Assembly (NCBI RefSeq): GCF_001544875.2
Contig: NZ_FCOA02000019.1
Coordinates: 1 to 64,000 of the forward strand
DNA from: Caballeronia hypogeia
Lineage (GTDB): Bacteria; Pseudomonadota; Gammaproteobacteria; Burkholderiales; Burkholderiaceae
Length of the DNA: 64,000 nt
Direction of reading: 5' to 3'
Below are positions 16,449 through 25,628 of the stretch, piece after piece. Made by a program: the position numbers and the translations under genes. The notes beneath the pieces were generated by a model. The model did not search any database, was not told the origin of the DNA, and saw nothing but the letters and a program-made list of their open reading frames with translations. Numbering within the stretch: position 1 is the first letter of the stretch; every line of letters begins with the position of its first letter.

Positions 16449-17999
16449 ATGAACAGAATGACGTTGAACAGGAAGCTCGGCTCGCTGATCGCCGTGCTGT
16501 GGATCGGTCTGATCGCGATCGGGATCATCGGGGCGTGGCAGAACCGGACGTCGATGATCGACGACCGCAAGGAGCAGTTGAAAACCCTCGTCAACGAGGC
16601 GCACGCGATCACCGCGCACTACGCGGCGCTCGCGGCGGACAAGACGCTCACCGAAGAGGAAGCGAAGAAGCGCGCGCTGGACGTGATCGGCGCGATCCGC
16701 TACGGCACGGACGGCTATCTGTCGATCAACGATTCGCGTCCGACCATGGTGATGCATCCGATCAAGCCGGCCATGAACGGCAAGGATCTGTCGAGCTATA
16801 CCGATCCGGCGGGCAATCGCCTGTTCGTCGATATCGTCAAGGCGGGCGACCAGACAGGCGGCGGCTTCATCAGCTATCTGTGGCCGAAGCCGGGCAGCGA
16901 CAAGCCGGTCGGCAAGCTGTCGTATTCGCAGCGCTTCGCGCCGTGGGACTGGTACCTCGTCACCGGCATGTACATGGACGACGTGCAGAGCGCGTTCTAT
17001 GCGAGCGCGCTGCGCTGGCTCGCGATCACCACCCTGCTCGGCGGCATCGCGACGGCCGCGATGCTGATCGTCCTGCGCAGCATCAAGCGCAATCTCGGCG
17101 GCGAGCTGGAACTCGCGGTCGGCGCGGCGCACCGCATCGCGCGCGGCGATCTGACCGGCGCGGTCGACGTGCATCCGGATGACACGACCAGCCTGCTGCA
17201 CGCGCTCAGCACGATGCAGCGCGGGCTCGTCGAGACGGTTTCGCGCGTGCGCAACGGCACCGAGAACATCAACGTGGGCGCGTCCGAGATCGCGGCGGGC
17301 AACACCGACCTCTCGCAGCGCACCGAGGAACAGGCGGCGGCGCTCGTGCAGACGGCGTCGAGCATGGATCAGATGACCGCCAACGTGAAGAACAACGCGG
17401 AGAGCGCGGCACAGGCGGCGCGCCTCGCGGAACAGGCGGCCGATGTGGCGACGCGCGGCAGCGGCGTGGTCGATGACGTGATCGACACCATGACGCGCAT
17501 CACCGCGAGCTCGCAGCAGATCGGCGACATCATCGGCGTGATCGACGGCATCGCGTTCCAGACCAACATTCTGGCTTTGAATGCAGCGGTCGAGGCGGCG
17601 CGCGCGGGCGAACAGGGACGCGGCTTCGCGGTCGTCGCGGCCGAAGTGCGCAGCCTCGCGCAACGCTCGGCGACGGCGGCGAAGGAGATCAAGGCGCTGA
17701 TCGAGACGTCGACGCACACGGTCGAGCAAGGCGCGTCGCTCGTCTCGAACGCGGGCGCGACGATGACGGAGATCGTGCAGTCGGTGCGCCGCGTCAACGA
17801 GATTCTCGACGAGATCAGCCACGCGTCGCGCGAGCAGAGCGCGGGCATCGAGCAGGTGAACCGCGCGGTCGTCGAGATGGATCAGGTGACGCAGCAGAAC
17901 GCCGCGCTCGTCGAAGAAGCGGCCGCCGCCGCGCATTCGCTGAAGGATCAGGTGGATGGGTTGCGCGAGGCGATCGGGAGTTTCAGATTGCCGGCTTGA
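16449..17999 (+). CDS. Methyl-accepting chemotaxis protein (Cache sensor)
   Basis: A 516-residue chemoreceptor. TM1 is at 8-30, a periplasmic single-Cache-like domain (GTDGYLSINDSRP, residues 86-98; PWDWYLVTGMYMDDV near 165-179) follows, TM2 is at about 188-210, then HAMP and a long helical signalling domain with the conserved tip QTNILALNAAVEAARAGEQG. The C-terminus lacks the NWETF-type tether for CheR/CheB. The ligand is not predictable. No che genes are nearby, so it is an orphan receptor. The ATG at 16449 puts TM1 at the N-terminus; a start 45 bases earlier would add a charged extension. Confidence 0.93.
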   Translation: MNRMTLNRKLGSLIAVLWIGLIAIGIIGAWQNRTSMIDDRKEQLKTLVNEAHAITAHYAALAADKTLTEEEAKKRALDVIGAIRYGTDGYLSINDSRPTMVMHPIKPAMNGKDLSSYTDPAGNRLFVDIVKAGDQTGGGFISYLWPKPGSDKPVGKLSYSQRFAPWDWYLVTGMYMDDVQSAFYASALRWLAITTLLGGIATAAMLIVLRSIKRNLGGELELAVGAAHRIARGDLTGAVDVHPDDTTSLLHALSTMQRGLVETVSRVRNGTENINVGASEIAAGNTDLSQRTEEQAAALVQTASSMDQMTANVKNNAESAAQAARLAEQAADVATRGSGVVDDVIDTMTRITASSQQIGDIIGVIDGIAFQTNILALNAAVEAARAGEQGRGFAVVAAEVRSLAQRSATAAKEIKALIETSTHTVEQGASLVSNAGATMTEIVQSVRRVNEILDEISHASREQSAGIEQVNRAVVEMDQVTQQNAALVEEAAAAAHSLKDQVDGLREAIGSFRLPA

Positions 18000-18030
18000 A
18001 TCGACTCGCGGTAACTCGCGGTAGGCCAGG

Positions 18031-18060
18031 AAAGCGCACGAGGGATCGTGCGCTTTTTTT
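18031..18060. terminator. Bidirectional terminator
   Basis: AAAGCGCACGA (18031-18041), a GGGA loop and TCGTGCGCTTT (18046-18056) with a long T-run. The T-run reaches the stop codon of the minus-strand M20 gene (TTA at 18059-18061), and an A-run on the other side makes it symmetric, so it can serve both converging genes. Confidence 0.88.
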
Positions 18061-19255
18061 ATGCGCCCAGGAAACGCTCCACCAGCCGCGCCCAGTACGC
18101 CGCGCCCACCGGGAGATTCTTGTCGTTGAAGTCGTAATGCGGGTTGTGGACCATGCAGCCGTCCTCGCCCGCGCCGTTGCCCAGACGCAGGAACGAACCC
18201 GGTCGCTTCTGCAGCATGAACGCGAAGTCTTCGCTGCCCATCAGCAGATCCGCGTGCGCGACGACGTTCTGCTCGCCGACCAGTTCACGCGCGACCTGAA
18301 TCGCGAATTCCGTCTCCGCGTCCGAGTTCACGACGACCGGATAGCCTTCCAGATACTTGACCGTCGCGCTCGCGCCGTAGCTGGCTGCCTGAGCTTCGAC
18401 CAGTTCCCTGATGCGGCGCTTGAGCAGTTCGCGCACTTTCGGGTCGAACGAGCGCACCGAAAGTTCGAGCGTCGCGCGATTCGGGATGACGTTGTTCACC
18501 GTGCCCGCGTGCATCGAACCGACGGTGACGACGGCAGGCTGCGCCGGATCGACATTGCGCGCGACGACGGTCTGCAGCGCCATCACGATGCTCGCCGTGA
18601 CGACCACCGGATCGACCGACAGATGCGGCCGCGCCGCGTGGCCGCCCACACCCTCGATCACGATCGACACCTGATCGCCCGCCGCCATGAACGGCCCCTT
18701 GCGGAACAGGAACGTGCCTGGCTCGGCGCCGGGATGGTTGTGCACGCCGAATACGGCGTCGCAATGAAAGCGCTCGAACAGCCCTTCCTCGATCATCTGC
18801 TGCGCGCCGCTCGGCACGCCGTGCTCTTCCGCCGGCTGAAAGTACAGATGCACCGTGCCGTTGAAATTGCGCGTGCGCGCGAGATGGCGCGCGGCGCCGA
18901 GCAGCATGGTCGTGTGGCCGTCGTGGCCGCACGCGTGCATCTTGCCGTGCGTTTCGCTCGCCCAGGGCTTGCCGCTTTGCTCGACGATCGGCAGCGCGTC
19001 CATGTCGGCGCGCAGGCCGATGCTTTTCTTCCCGCCGCCCGCTTTCAAAGTGCCGACGACGCCAGTGCCGCCAACGCCTCGCGTGACCGTCCAGCCCCAT
19101 TCTTCCAGGCGGTCGGCGACGAGCGCCGCGGTGCGCGTCTCTTCGTACGACAGCTCCGGATGGCGATGAATGTCGTGACGGATATCGCGCAATGCAGGCG
19201 CGTCGTCGGAAAGATCGGCGATTACGGTGAAGCGTTGGTCGGACGGGGTCGTCAT
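18059..19255 (-). CDS. M20 family amidohydrolase / aminoacylase (hippurate hydrolase-like)
   Basis: A 398-residue M20D zinc/manganese amidohydrolase. Metal ligands are visible in MHACGHDGH (Cys109, His111) and PAEEHG (Glu143/Glu144), and GHAARPH is the dimerisation-domain signature. Such enzymes hydrolyse N-acyl amino acids or related amides. It lies 112 bp downstream of the MocR regulator on the same strand, facing away from gabT/gabD, which makes an N-acyl-GABA or similar amide a reasonable substrate guess (inference). The ATG at 19255 is preceded by AAGGGC; the reading frame continues upstream into MocR without support. Confidence 0.88.
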   Translation of the reverse strand: MTTPSDQRFTVIADLSDDAPALRDIRHDIHRHPELSYEETRTAALVADRLEEWGWTVTRGVGGTGVVGTLKAGGGKKSIGLRADMDALPIVEQSGKPWASETHGKMHACGHDGHTTMLLGAARHLARTRNFNGTVHLYFQPAEEHGVPSGAQQMIEEGLFERFHCDAVFGVHNHPGAEPGTFLFRKGPFMAAGDQVSIVIEGVGGHAARPHLSVDPVVVTASIVMALQTVVARNVDPAQPAVVTVGSMHAGTVNNVIPNRATLELSVRSFDPKVRELLKRRIRELVEAQAASYGASATVKYLEGYPVVVNSDAETEFAIQVARELVGEQNVVAHADLLMGSEDFAFMLQKRPGSFLRLGNGAGEDGCMVHNPHYDFNDKNLPVGAAYWARLVERFLGA

Positions 19256-19367
19256 GGAAAAGCCCTTGCAGATAAACGGAAAACGGCGCACATGATCCTC
19301 CACAAGCGCGCGCCTCGCCAGTTCCGCGTGCGATTTTTTCTCTGGCGACAATCGAACCGCGGTAATT

Positions 19368-20855
19368 TCAGCGCAAAAACCGCTCGATGACGCCAGCCAG
19401 TTTTTCGAACGCCGGCGCGATTTCCTCGTCCGGCACGCACGCATAGCCGATCAGCAAACCGGATTCCGCGTCCGGCCGATGCGCGTAATAGCCTGACAAG
19501 GGCCGCACCACGATTTCCTCAGCCAGCGCGCCGGCGGCGAGCGCGCGATCGTCGACATGGTCCGGCAGTTTCAGCACCAGATGCAGGCCGGCATCGCCGC
19601 CGGCGATCGAAAGCGTGTCGCCGAAACGCGCGGCGATGGTCGCGAGCATGGTGTCGCGCCGCTGGCCGTAGAGCGCGCGCATGCGCCGGATGTGCGACGT
19701 GAAATGCCCCTGCTCGATGAATTCCGCGAGCACGGCCTGCTGCAACAGCTGACCTTCGCGATAAAGCTCGGCGCTCGCCATGGCGAAACTCTCCGCGAGC
19801 GCTTCCGGCACGACCACATAACCGATCCGCAGCCCCGGAAACAGCGTCTTGCCGAAACTGCCGACGTAAATCACCTGACCGCCCGAGTCCATGCCCTGCA
19901 ACGACGCGAGCGGCCGGCTGCCGTAGCGGAATTCGCTGTCGTAATCGTCCTCGATGATCCAGCAGCGATGCTGCCGCGCATATTCCAGCAGCATTCTGCG
20001 GCGCGCGAGGCTCATCACCATGCCGAGCGGATACTGATGCGAAGGCGTGACGAGCATCAGTTTCGGCGGCGCGGCGAGATCGGCGGGCGTCGGCGCGATG
20101 CCTTCCGCATCGACGGGAATCGCCTTCAGGTCGAGCCCGGACACCTGCAGCACGCTGCGCACGCCCCAGTAGCACGGGTCCTCGGTCCAGATCGTGTCGC
20201 CGGAATCCGCGAGCAGGCGCGCGGCGAGATCGATCGACTGATGGATGCCGGTCGTCACGACGATCTGCTCCGGCGCACACCGCACCGAACGCGACGTGCG
20301 CAGATAGTGCGCGAGCGCGTGACGCAGCCCCGGATGGCCGCCGCCCGGGGCGTAGGTCAGCAGATCGGGCAATGGCTTGCGCCAGTATTTCGCGTGCAGA
20401 CGGTTCCACACGCGCGACGGAAACCGCGACACGTCCGGCACGCCAGGCATGAACGCGCCGCCCTGCCGCTTCGAGACGCCCGCGCCCGCGATCAGCCGCG
20501 CGCCGCGGGTCGAGAGCGCCGAATCGGTGCCGGAAGGTGCGATGGCAGCGGGCGGCGCGTCGTCGAAGAGGATTTCGTCGGGCGTGCTATCCGCGACGAA
20601 GGTGCCGCGCCCCGTCGCCGACGACACATAGCCTTCGAGCGCGAGCTGCTCGTAGACCTGCGTCACCGTGTTGCGCCCGACCCCGAGTTCCGCCGCGAGC
20701 AGCCGCGACGACGGCACTTTCGCGCCGGCGGCGAGCTCGCGCGTGAGGATCGCCTGCTGCAGAAGCCGGTGCAATTGCCGGTAGATCGGCTGGCCGTTGC
20801 TGCGGTCGATGCGCTGCGCCAGCCAGTCGGAGAGCACGCTTGCGCGGATCGACAT
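19368..20855 (-). CDS. MocR-family transcriptional regulator (GabR-like, GntR HTH plus aminotransferase fold)
   Basis: A 495-residue fusion. Residues 10-90 are a GntR winged helix (PSSRLLAAELGVGRNTVTQV) and residues 120-490 a fold-type I aminotransferase domain with the PLP lysine Lys336 in SFGKTLFPGLRIGY and the Asp in IEDDYDSEFRY. MocR regulators use PLP and an amino acid as effectors. The divergent position beside gabT/gabD makes this a likely GabR-type sensor of GABA. PdxR or TauR specificities are less likely from context. Confidence 0.9.
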   Translation of the reverse strand: MSIRASVLSDWLAQRIDRSNGQPIYRQLHRLLQQAILTRELAAGAKVPSSRLLAAELGVGRNTVTQVYEQLALEGYVSSATGRGTFVADSTPDEILFDDAPPAAIAPSGTDSALSTRGARLIAGAGVSKRQGGAFMPGVPDVSRFPSRVWNRLHAKYWRKPLPDLLTYAPGGGHPGLRHALAHYLRTSRSVRCAPEQIVVTTGIHQSIDLAARLLADSGDTIWTEDPCYWGVRSVLQVSGLDLKAIPVDAEGIAPTPADLAAPPKLMLVTPSHQYPLGMVMSLARRRMLLEYARQHRCWIIEDDYDSEFRYGSRPLASLQGMDSGGQVIYVGSFGKTLFPGLRIGYVVVPEALAESFAMASAELYREGQLLQQAVLAEFIEQGHFTSHIRRMRALYGQRRDTMLATIAARFGDTLSIAGGDAGLHLVLKLPDHVDDRALAAGALAEEIVVRPLSGYYAHRPDAESGLLIGYACVPDEEIAPAFEKLAGVIERFLR

Positions 20856-20864
20856 CGAATTGGC

Positions 20865-20920
20865 TCCTATAGATTTATTGAAATGGCTCTGAACTTGAGG
20901 GCCAAATCTTACTATAGTCG
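20865..20920. promoter_or_regulatory. Divergent control region of mocR and gabT
   Basis: Two CTATAG elements, at 20867-20872 and 20912-20917, stand 45 bp apart in the same orientation, roughly four helical turns. Between them TGGCTC (20884-20889) and an imperfect partner GAGGGCCA (20897-20904) are inverted. A weak gabT promoter CTGAAC-N18-TATAGT (20889-20918) overlaps the second element. Spaced direct repeats are typical of MocR operators, but the match is only suggestive. Confidence 0.4.
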
Positions 20921-20983
20921 TCTCTAAATTCAGTCGGCCGATGCGGCCACCACCGACATGCGCCCCGCGCGAAGGAGATTCCC

Positions 20984-22279
20984 GTGAGCACCACCCTCAA
21001 GAACGCCGACCTGCAAGCCCGCAAGAACGCCGCGACCCCGCGCGGCGTGGGCGTGATGTGCGATTTCTACGCGGCGCGCGCCGAGAACGCCGAACTGTGG
21101 GATGTCGAGGGCCGTCGCTTCATCGACTTCGCGGCGGGCATCGCAGTGTGCAACACCGGGCATCGTCATCCGAAGATCGTCGAGGCGATTCGCGCGCAGC
21201 TCGATTGCTTCACGCATACCGCGTATCAGATCGTGCCTTACGAGTCGTATGTGTCGCTGGCCGAAAAGATCAGCGCGCGCGCGCCGGGCTCGCATGCGAA
21301 GAAGACCGCGTTCTTCACGACGGGCGCGGAAGCCGTCGAGAACGCGGTGAAGATCGCGCGCGCCGCGACGGGCCGTCCGGGCGTGATCGCCTTCACGGGC
21401 GGCTTTCACGGCCGCACGCTGATGGGCATGGCGCTGACGGGCAAAGTCGCGCCGTACAAGATCGGCTTCGGGCCGTTCCCGTCGGACGTGTTCCATGCGC
21501 CGTTCCCGAATCCGCTGCACGGCGTGTCGGTGGACGATTCGCTGCGCGCGATCGGCCATCTGTTCAAGGCGGATATCGAAGCTGCGCGCGTCGCGGCGAT
21601 CATCTTCGAGCCGGTGCAGGGCGAAGGCGGCTTCAATCAGGCGCCCGTGGAATTCGTGCGCGGCCTGCGCAAGATCTGCGACGAACACGGCATCCTGCTG
21701 ATCGCAGACGAAGTGCAAACCGGCTTCGCGCGCACCGGCAAGCTGTTCGCGATGGAGCATTACGGCGTCGTGCCGGATCTGATGACAATCGCGAAGTCGC
21801 TGGCGGGCGGCATGCCGCTGTCGGGCGTCGTCGGACGCGCGGAGATCATGGATGCGGCCGCGCCGGGCGGATTGGGCGGCACGTATGCGGGCAATCCGCT
21901 GGCCGTGGCAGCGGCGCATGCTGTGCTCGACATCATCGACGATGAAAAGCTCTGCGAACGCGGTGCGGCGCTCGGTGACAAGCTGAAGGGCAAGCTCGAA
22001 GCGCTCAAGGCCGATGTGCCGCAGATCGCCGAGGTGCGCGGGCCCGGCGCGATGGTCGCGGTGGAGTTCTGCAAGCCCGGCTCGCACGATGCGGATGCCG
22101 CTTTCGCGAAGCTCGTGCAGACACGTGCGCTGGAGCGCGGGTTGTTGCTGCTCGTGTGTGGGGTCTATTCGAACGTGGTTCGTTTCCTGTTTCCGCTCAC
22201 CATTCAGGATGAAGTTTTCGATGAAGCGCTTTCCATTCTCGAGGAAGTGTTGACGGAGACGGTTGGCGCGACGGTTTGA
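20984..22279 (+). CDS. gabT: 4-aminobutyrate--2-oxoglutarate transaminase
   Basis: A 431-residue class III aminotransferase converting GABA and 2-oxoglutarate to succinate semialdehyde and glutamate. TTGAEAVENAVKIAR (112-126) binds the PLP phosphate, Asp242 in ADEVQTGFARTG contacts the pyridine nitrogen, and Lys271 in TIAKSLAGG is the Schiff-base lysine. It starts with GTG, with GGAG eight bases upstream. gabD follows 53 bp later. Related delta-aminovalerate transaminase activity is possible. Confidence 0.93.
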   Translation: MSTTLKNADLQARKNAATPRGVGVMCDFYAARAENAELWDVEGRRFIDFAAGIAVCNTGHRHPKIVEAIRAQLDCFTHTAYQIVPYESYVSLAEKISARAPGSHAKKTAFFTTGAEAVENAVKIARAATGRPGVIAFTGGFHGRTLMGMALTGKVAPYKIGFGPFPSDVFHAPFPNPLHGVSVDDSLRAIGHLFKADIEAARVAAIIFEPVQGEGGFNQAPVEFVRGLRKICDEHGILLIADEVQTGFARTGKLFAMEHYGVVPDLMTIAKSLAGGMPLSGVVGRAEIMDAAAPGGLGGTYAGNPLAVAAAHAVLDIIDDEKLCERGAALGDKLKGKLEALKADVPQIAEVRGPGAMVAVEFCKPGSHDADAAFAKLVQTRALERGLLLLVCGVYSNVVRFLFPLTIQDEVFDEALSILEEVLTETVGATV

Positions 22280-22332
22280 ATGGTTCGCCGACAATTCCCG
22301 ACCACCCGACGCCGCAAAGGATCCGCACACCA

Positions 22333-23793
22333 ATGAATCTGAAAGACCAGCTGAAAGACCCGACGCTGCTGCGTCACGCCGCCTATATCGACGGTGAATG
22401 GCAGCAAGCCGACAACGGCAAGACATTCGACGTGGTGAATCCGGCAACCGGCGAATCGCTGGGCGCGGTCCCGCAAATGGGCGCATCGGAAACGCGCCGC
22501 GCCATCGACGCCGCCAACGCCGCCTGGCCCGCCTGGCGCAAGAAAACGGCAAAGGAACGCGCCGCAATCCTGCGCCGCTGGTTCGACCTGATGATGGCGA
22601 ACGCCGACGATCTCGCCCTCATCCTGACGAGCGAACAAGGCAAACCGCTCGCCGAAGCCAAGGGCGAAATCACCTACGCCGCGTCGTTCATCGAATGGTT
22701 CGCCGAGGAAGGCAAGCGCGTTGCGGGCGATACGCTCGCCACGCCCGCCGCCGACAAGCGCATCGTCGTGACGAAGGAGCCCATCGGCGTCTGCGCAGCG
22801 ATCACGCCGTGGAACTTCCCCGCCGCGATGATCACCCGCAAGGTCGGACCCGCGCTCGCGGCCGGCTGCCCGATCGTCGTGAAACCGGCCGAAGCCACGC
22901 CCTTTTCCGCGTTCGCGCTCGCCGTGCTCGCCGAGCGCGCGGGAATCCCGAAGGGCGTGCTGAGCGTGCTCACCGGCGATCCGAAAGCGATCGGCGGCGA
23001 AATGACCGGCAACCCGATCGTGCGCAAGCTGTCCTTCACCGGATCGACCGCGGTCGGCCGGTTGCTGATGGCGCAAAGCGCGCCGACGGTCAAGAAGGTC
23101 ACGCTGGAACTCGGCGGCAACGCACCCTTCATCGTGTTCGACGACGCCGATCTCGACGCCGCCGTCGAAGGCGCGATCGCGTCGAAGTATCGCAACAGCG
23201 GGCAGACCTGCGTGTGCACGAACCGCTTCTACGTGCATGAGCGCGTCTACGATGCCTTCGCGCAGAAAATGGCGGCGGCCGTCGAAAAACTGAAGGTGGG
23301 GCGCGGCACCGAGAGCGGCGTCCTGCTCGGGCCGCTCATCAACGAAGCGGCAGTGCAGAAAGTCGAGTCGCATATCGAAGATGCGCTTGCGAAAGGCGCG
23401 TCGCTTGCATCGGGTGGCAAGCGTCACTCGCTCGGTCATGGGTTCTTCGAGCCGACCGTGCTGACGGGCGTCACGACGGACATGAAAGTGGCGAAGGAGG
23501 AAACCTTCGGACCGCTCGCGCCGCTCTTCAAGTTCTCATCGGACGATGAAGTGGTGCGGCTCGCCAACGACACCGAGTTCGGCCTCGCCGCGTATTTCTA
23601 CAGCCGTGACATCGGCCGCATCTGGCGCGTGGCGGAAGCGCTCGAGTACGGCATGGTCGGCATCAATACCGGACTGATCTCGAATGAAGTCGCGCCGTTC
23701 GGTGGCGTGAAGCAATCGGGGCTCGGGCGCGAAGGGTCGCACTACGGTATCGATGACTACGTCGTCATCAAGTATCTCTGCATGGCGGTCTGA
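22333..23793 (+). CDS. gabD: Succinate-semialdehyde dehydrogenase
   Basis: A 486-residue NAD(P)-dependent aldehyde dehydrogenase that completes GABA breakdown to succinate. WNFPAAMITRK and FTGSTAVG are nucleotide-binding motifs; Glu259 in TLELGGNAP and Cys293 in GQTCVCTN are the catalytic residues. The second Cys two residues on (Cys295) is typical of GabD and can form a redox-sensitive disulfide. The start was chosen over one 57 bases upstream because AAAGGA precedes it and the family begins here. A terminator follows. Confidence 0.93.
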   Translation: MNLKDQLKDPTLLRHAAYIDGEWQQADNGKTFDVVNPATGESLGAVPQMGASETRRAIDAANAAWPAWRKKTAKERAAILRRWFDLMMANADDLALILTSEQGKPLAEAKGEITYAASFIEWFAEEGKRVAGDTLATPAADKRIVVTKEPIGVCAAITPWNFPAAMITRKVGPALAAGCPIVVKPAEATPFSAFALAVLAERAGIPKGVLSVLTGDPKAIGGEMTGNPIVRKLSFTGSTAVGRLLMAQSAPTVKKVTLELGGNAPFIVFDDADLDAAVEGAIASKYRNSGQTCVCTNRFYVHERVYDAFAQKMAAAVEKLKVGRGTESGVLLGPLINEAAVQKVESHIEDALAKGASLASGGKRHSLGHGFFEPTVLTGVTTDMKVAKEETFGPLAPLFKFSSDDEVVRLANDTEFGLAAYFYSRDIGRIWRVAEALEYGMVGINTGLISNEVAPFGGVKQSGLGREGSHYGIDDYVVIKYLCMAV

Positions 23794-24111
23794 TCGCGCT
23801 GCATCGCGCGGTATCCAAAAAGCCCCGGCGGTCATGCCGGGGCTTTTGCTGTCGGAGCGCCTCGATGCTCGGCGCTTCGCGTCGTCCGGGCTCGCCTGCA
23901 CCGCCATCGCCGACACAAATACGGCGTGAACCGTGTCACCCTTCTCAAGCCGCTCGGCTGCAAATTCGGGCGACAGTTCGAGCATGCCCGCCAGAATCAC
24001 GGAATCGCCTGCCAGGCCACGCATCAGCAGAGTACGGCTGACGGCGTCGACCTGGGCTTGAATCGGGGCTGCCCGCTTTGAACCGATTCGGCGGTCTTCA
24101 CGAGTCGGCAT
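23536..24111 (-). CDS. Possible hypothetical protein, its 3' part antisense to gabD
   Basis: An ATG at 24111 with an excellent ribosome site (GAGGAG about seven bases upstream) opens a frame of 191 codons. The first ~95 residues lie in the otherwise empty space between gabD and the metallophosphoesterase and look protein-like (VSRTLLMRGLAGDSVILAGM; FAAERLEKGDTVHAVFVSAM). The last ~90 codons run through the gabD terminator and 258 bp antisense to gabD, where composition is that of a shadow frame. A frameshift or misread stop may have removed the true end near 23830. No family recognised. Confidence 0.4.
   Translation of the reverse strand: MPTREDRRIGSKRAAPIQAQVDAVSRTLLMRGLAGDSVILAGMLELSPEFAAERLEKGDTVHAVFVSAMAVQASPDDAKRRASRRSDSKSPGMTAGAFWIPRDAARSDRHAEILDDDVVIDTVVRPFAPEPRLLHATERRDFIRDQSGIDADHAVLERFRHAPDAADVTAVEIRGEAELGVVGEPHHFIVR
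23818..23847 (+). terminator. Rho-independent terminator of gabTD
   Basis: AAAAGCCCCGGC (23818-23829), a six-base loop and GCCGGGGCTTTT (23836-23847) form a perfect 12-bp stem ending in T residues, 24 bp after the gabD stop. Confidence 0.88.
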
Positions 24112-24233
24112 CGCAGGCTCCTCGCCCACGTCAAAAGGCACGGCCGCCGGCGAACCGGTAAAATCCGCTCCATATCCGGCGCGGGCGCACACCACCCGTT
24201 TTTCCGCCGCTTCTCCGATCTCTCAGGGGCGCT

Positions 24234-25397
24234 ATGCGACGCTCGGCATTCTTCCTTCGCTTCATCGGCATCGGCGTTCTGTTTCACATCTATGTCGGCG
24301 TGCGGCTCATCCCGGATGCGCCTGTCGGAATGCCGCTGAAAGTGCTGGCCGCCGTCCTGCTCGCGGCATCGGTCATTACGATTCCGCTCGGCATGGCGGC
24401 ACGTCAGATCGAACCGCAGCGGCTGGCCGATCGCCTCGCCTGGTTCGGCTTGACAGCGCTCGGCTTCTTCTCGTCGCTGCTGCTGCTGACTTTCGCCCGC
24501 GATGTCATGCTCTTCTTCGTGCACCTCGCCGACTGGTTGCGCGGCGCGCCCGTGGGCTCGCCGGTGCTGGTCGCATACAGCGCGCTCGCGGTGCCGTTCC
24601 TCGCCGTGCTGCTCTCGGGAATCGGCTTTTACAACGCGCGGCGTCGCGCGCCGGTCGTGAGCGTGGACGTGCCCATCGACGATCTGCCCGCCGCGCTCGA
24701 CGGCTTCACGATCGTGCAGATCAGCGACATTCACGTCGGACCGACGATCAAGCGTCATTACGTGGAGCGCATAGTCGCGGCCGTGAACGGGCTGGAGCCG
24801 GATCTGATCGCCGTGACGGGCGATGTCGTCGACGGCACGGTGCCCAATCTCGCCGATCACACGCGCCCGCTCGCCGACCTCACCGCGCGGCACGGCGCGT
24901 TTCTCGTGACGGGGAATCACGAGTACTACTCGGGCGCGGACAAATGGATCGCGGAGTTCCGCCGGCTCGGGCTCAACGTGCTGCTCAACCAGCATGTCGT
25001 GCTGGATCACGACGGCGCGCGGGCCGTCATCGCGGGCGTCACGGATTTCAGTGCGGGCAGCTTCGATCCCGCGCACCGGAGCGATCCCGCGAAGGCGCTC
25101 AGCGGCGCCCCTGCCGACGCCAGCGTGCGCGTGCTGCTCGCCCATCAGCCACGAAGCGCCACGGCGGCGGCGGAAGCAGGCTTCACGCTGCAACTCTCGG
25201 GACACACACACGGCGGCCAGTTCCTGCCTTGGAACTTCTTTGTGCGCCTGCAGCAGCCGTTCGTCGCCGGACTGGTGAAGTTCAACGGTCTCTGGGTCTA
25301 TACGAGCCGGGGCACCGGCTATTGGGGACCGCCGAAGCGGCTCGGCGCACCATCCGAAATCACGCGCGTTCGCCTCGTCGCCGCAACGGCCGGCTGA
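24234..25397 (+). CDS. Membrane-anchored metallophosphoesterase (YkuE/YaeI-like)
   Basis: A 387-residue protein with about four N-terminal membrane helices (roughly 7-25, 34-53, 63-88 and 105-127) and a calcineurin-like domain from residue 155. The dimetal motifs are all present: QISDIHVG, VTGDVVDG, TGNHEYY, LLAHQP and SGHTHGGQ. Close relatives act on UDP-diacylglucosamine or other phosphoesters, but the substrate here is unknown. CAGGGG precedes the ATG. Confidence 0.88.
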   Translation: MRRSAFFLRFIGIGVLFHIYVGVRLIPDAPVGMPLKVLAAVLLAASVITIPLGMAARQIEPQRLADRLAWFGLTALGFFSSLLLLTFARDVMLFFVHLADWLRGAPVGSPVLVAYSALAVPFLAVLLSGIGFYNARRRAPVVSVDVPIDDLPAALDGFTIVQISDIHVGPTIKRHYVERIVAAVNGLEPDLIAVTGDVVDGTVPNLADHTRPLADLTARHGAFLVTGNHEYYSGADKWIAEFRRLGLNVLLNQHVVLDHDGARAVIAGVTDFSAGSFDPAHRSDPAKALSGAPADASVRVLLAHQPRSATAAAEAGFTLQLSGHTHGGQFLPWNFFVRLQQPFVAGLVKFNGLWVYTSRGTGYWGPPKRLGAPSEITRVRLVAATAG

Positions 25398-25628
25398 GAA
25401 CGCCGTGCCCGACAGGCGCGAGAGTGGAAGCTTTCAAGGGAAGGAGTGGACGCGCGGTCTTGACACCACGCGTCCGGCGCTCGGGGAAAAGCGCAACGCC
25501 TGAACACGGGAATGATCGGGCGTTCCCCGTTGGCGAGCGGGGCCCCGCCAGCGAGTACCGAAAAATTAAGGGAACGACGAACCGACGACCACCAGAATTT
25601 TCCGAAAGCGCCACGCGCGCCTTCAAAT

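Noticed and set aside
18005..18024. Direct repeat CTCGCGGTA before the terminator
   Set aside because: Two short copies only, most likely a local duplication without function.
19557..20927. Long plus-strand frame over the MocR gene
   Set aside because: Shadow frame; MocR on the other strand has HTH and PLP-lysine motifs.
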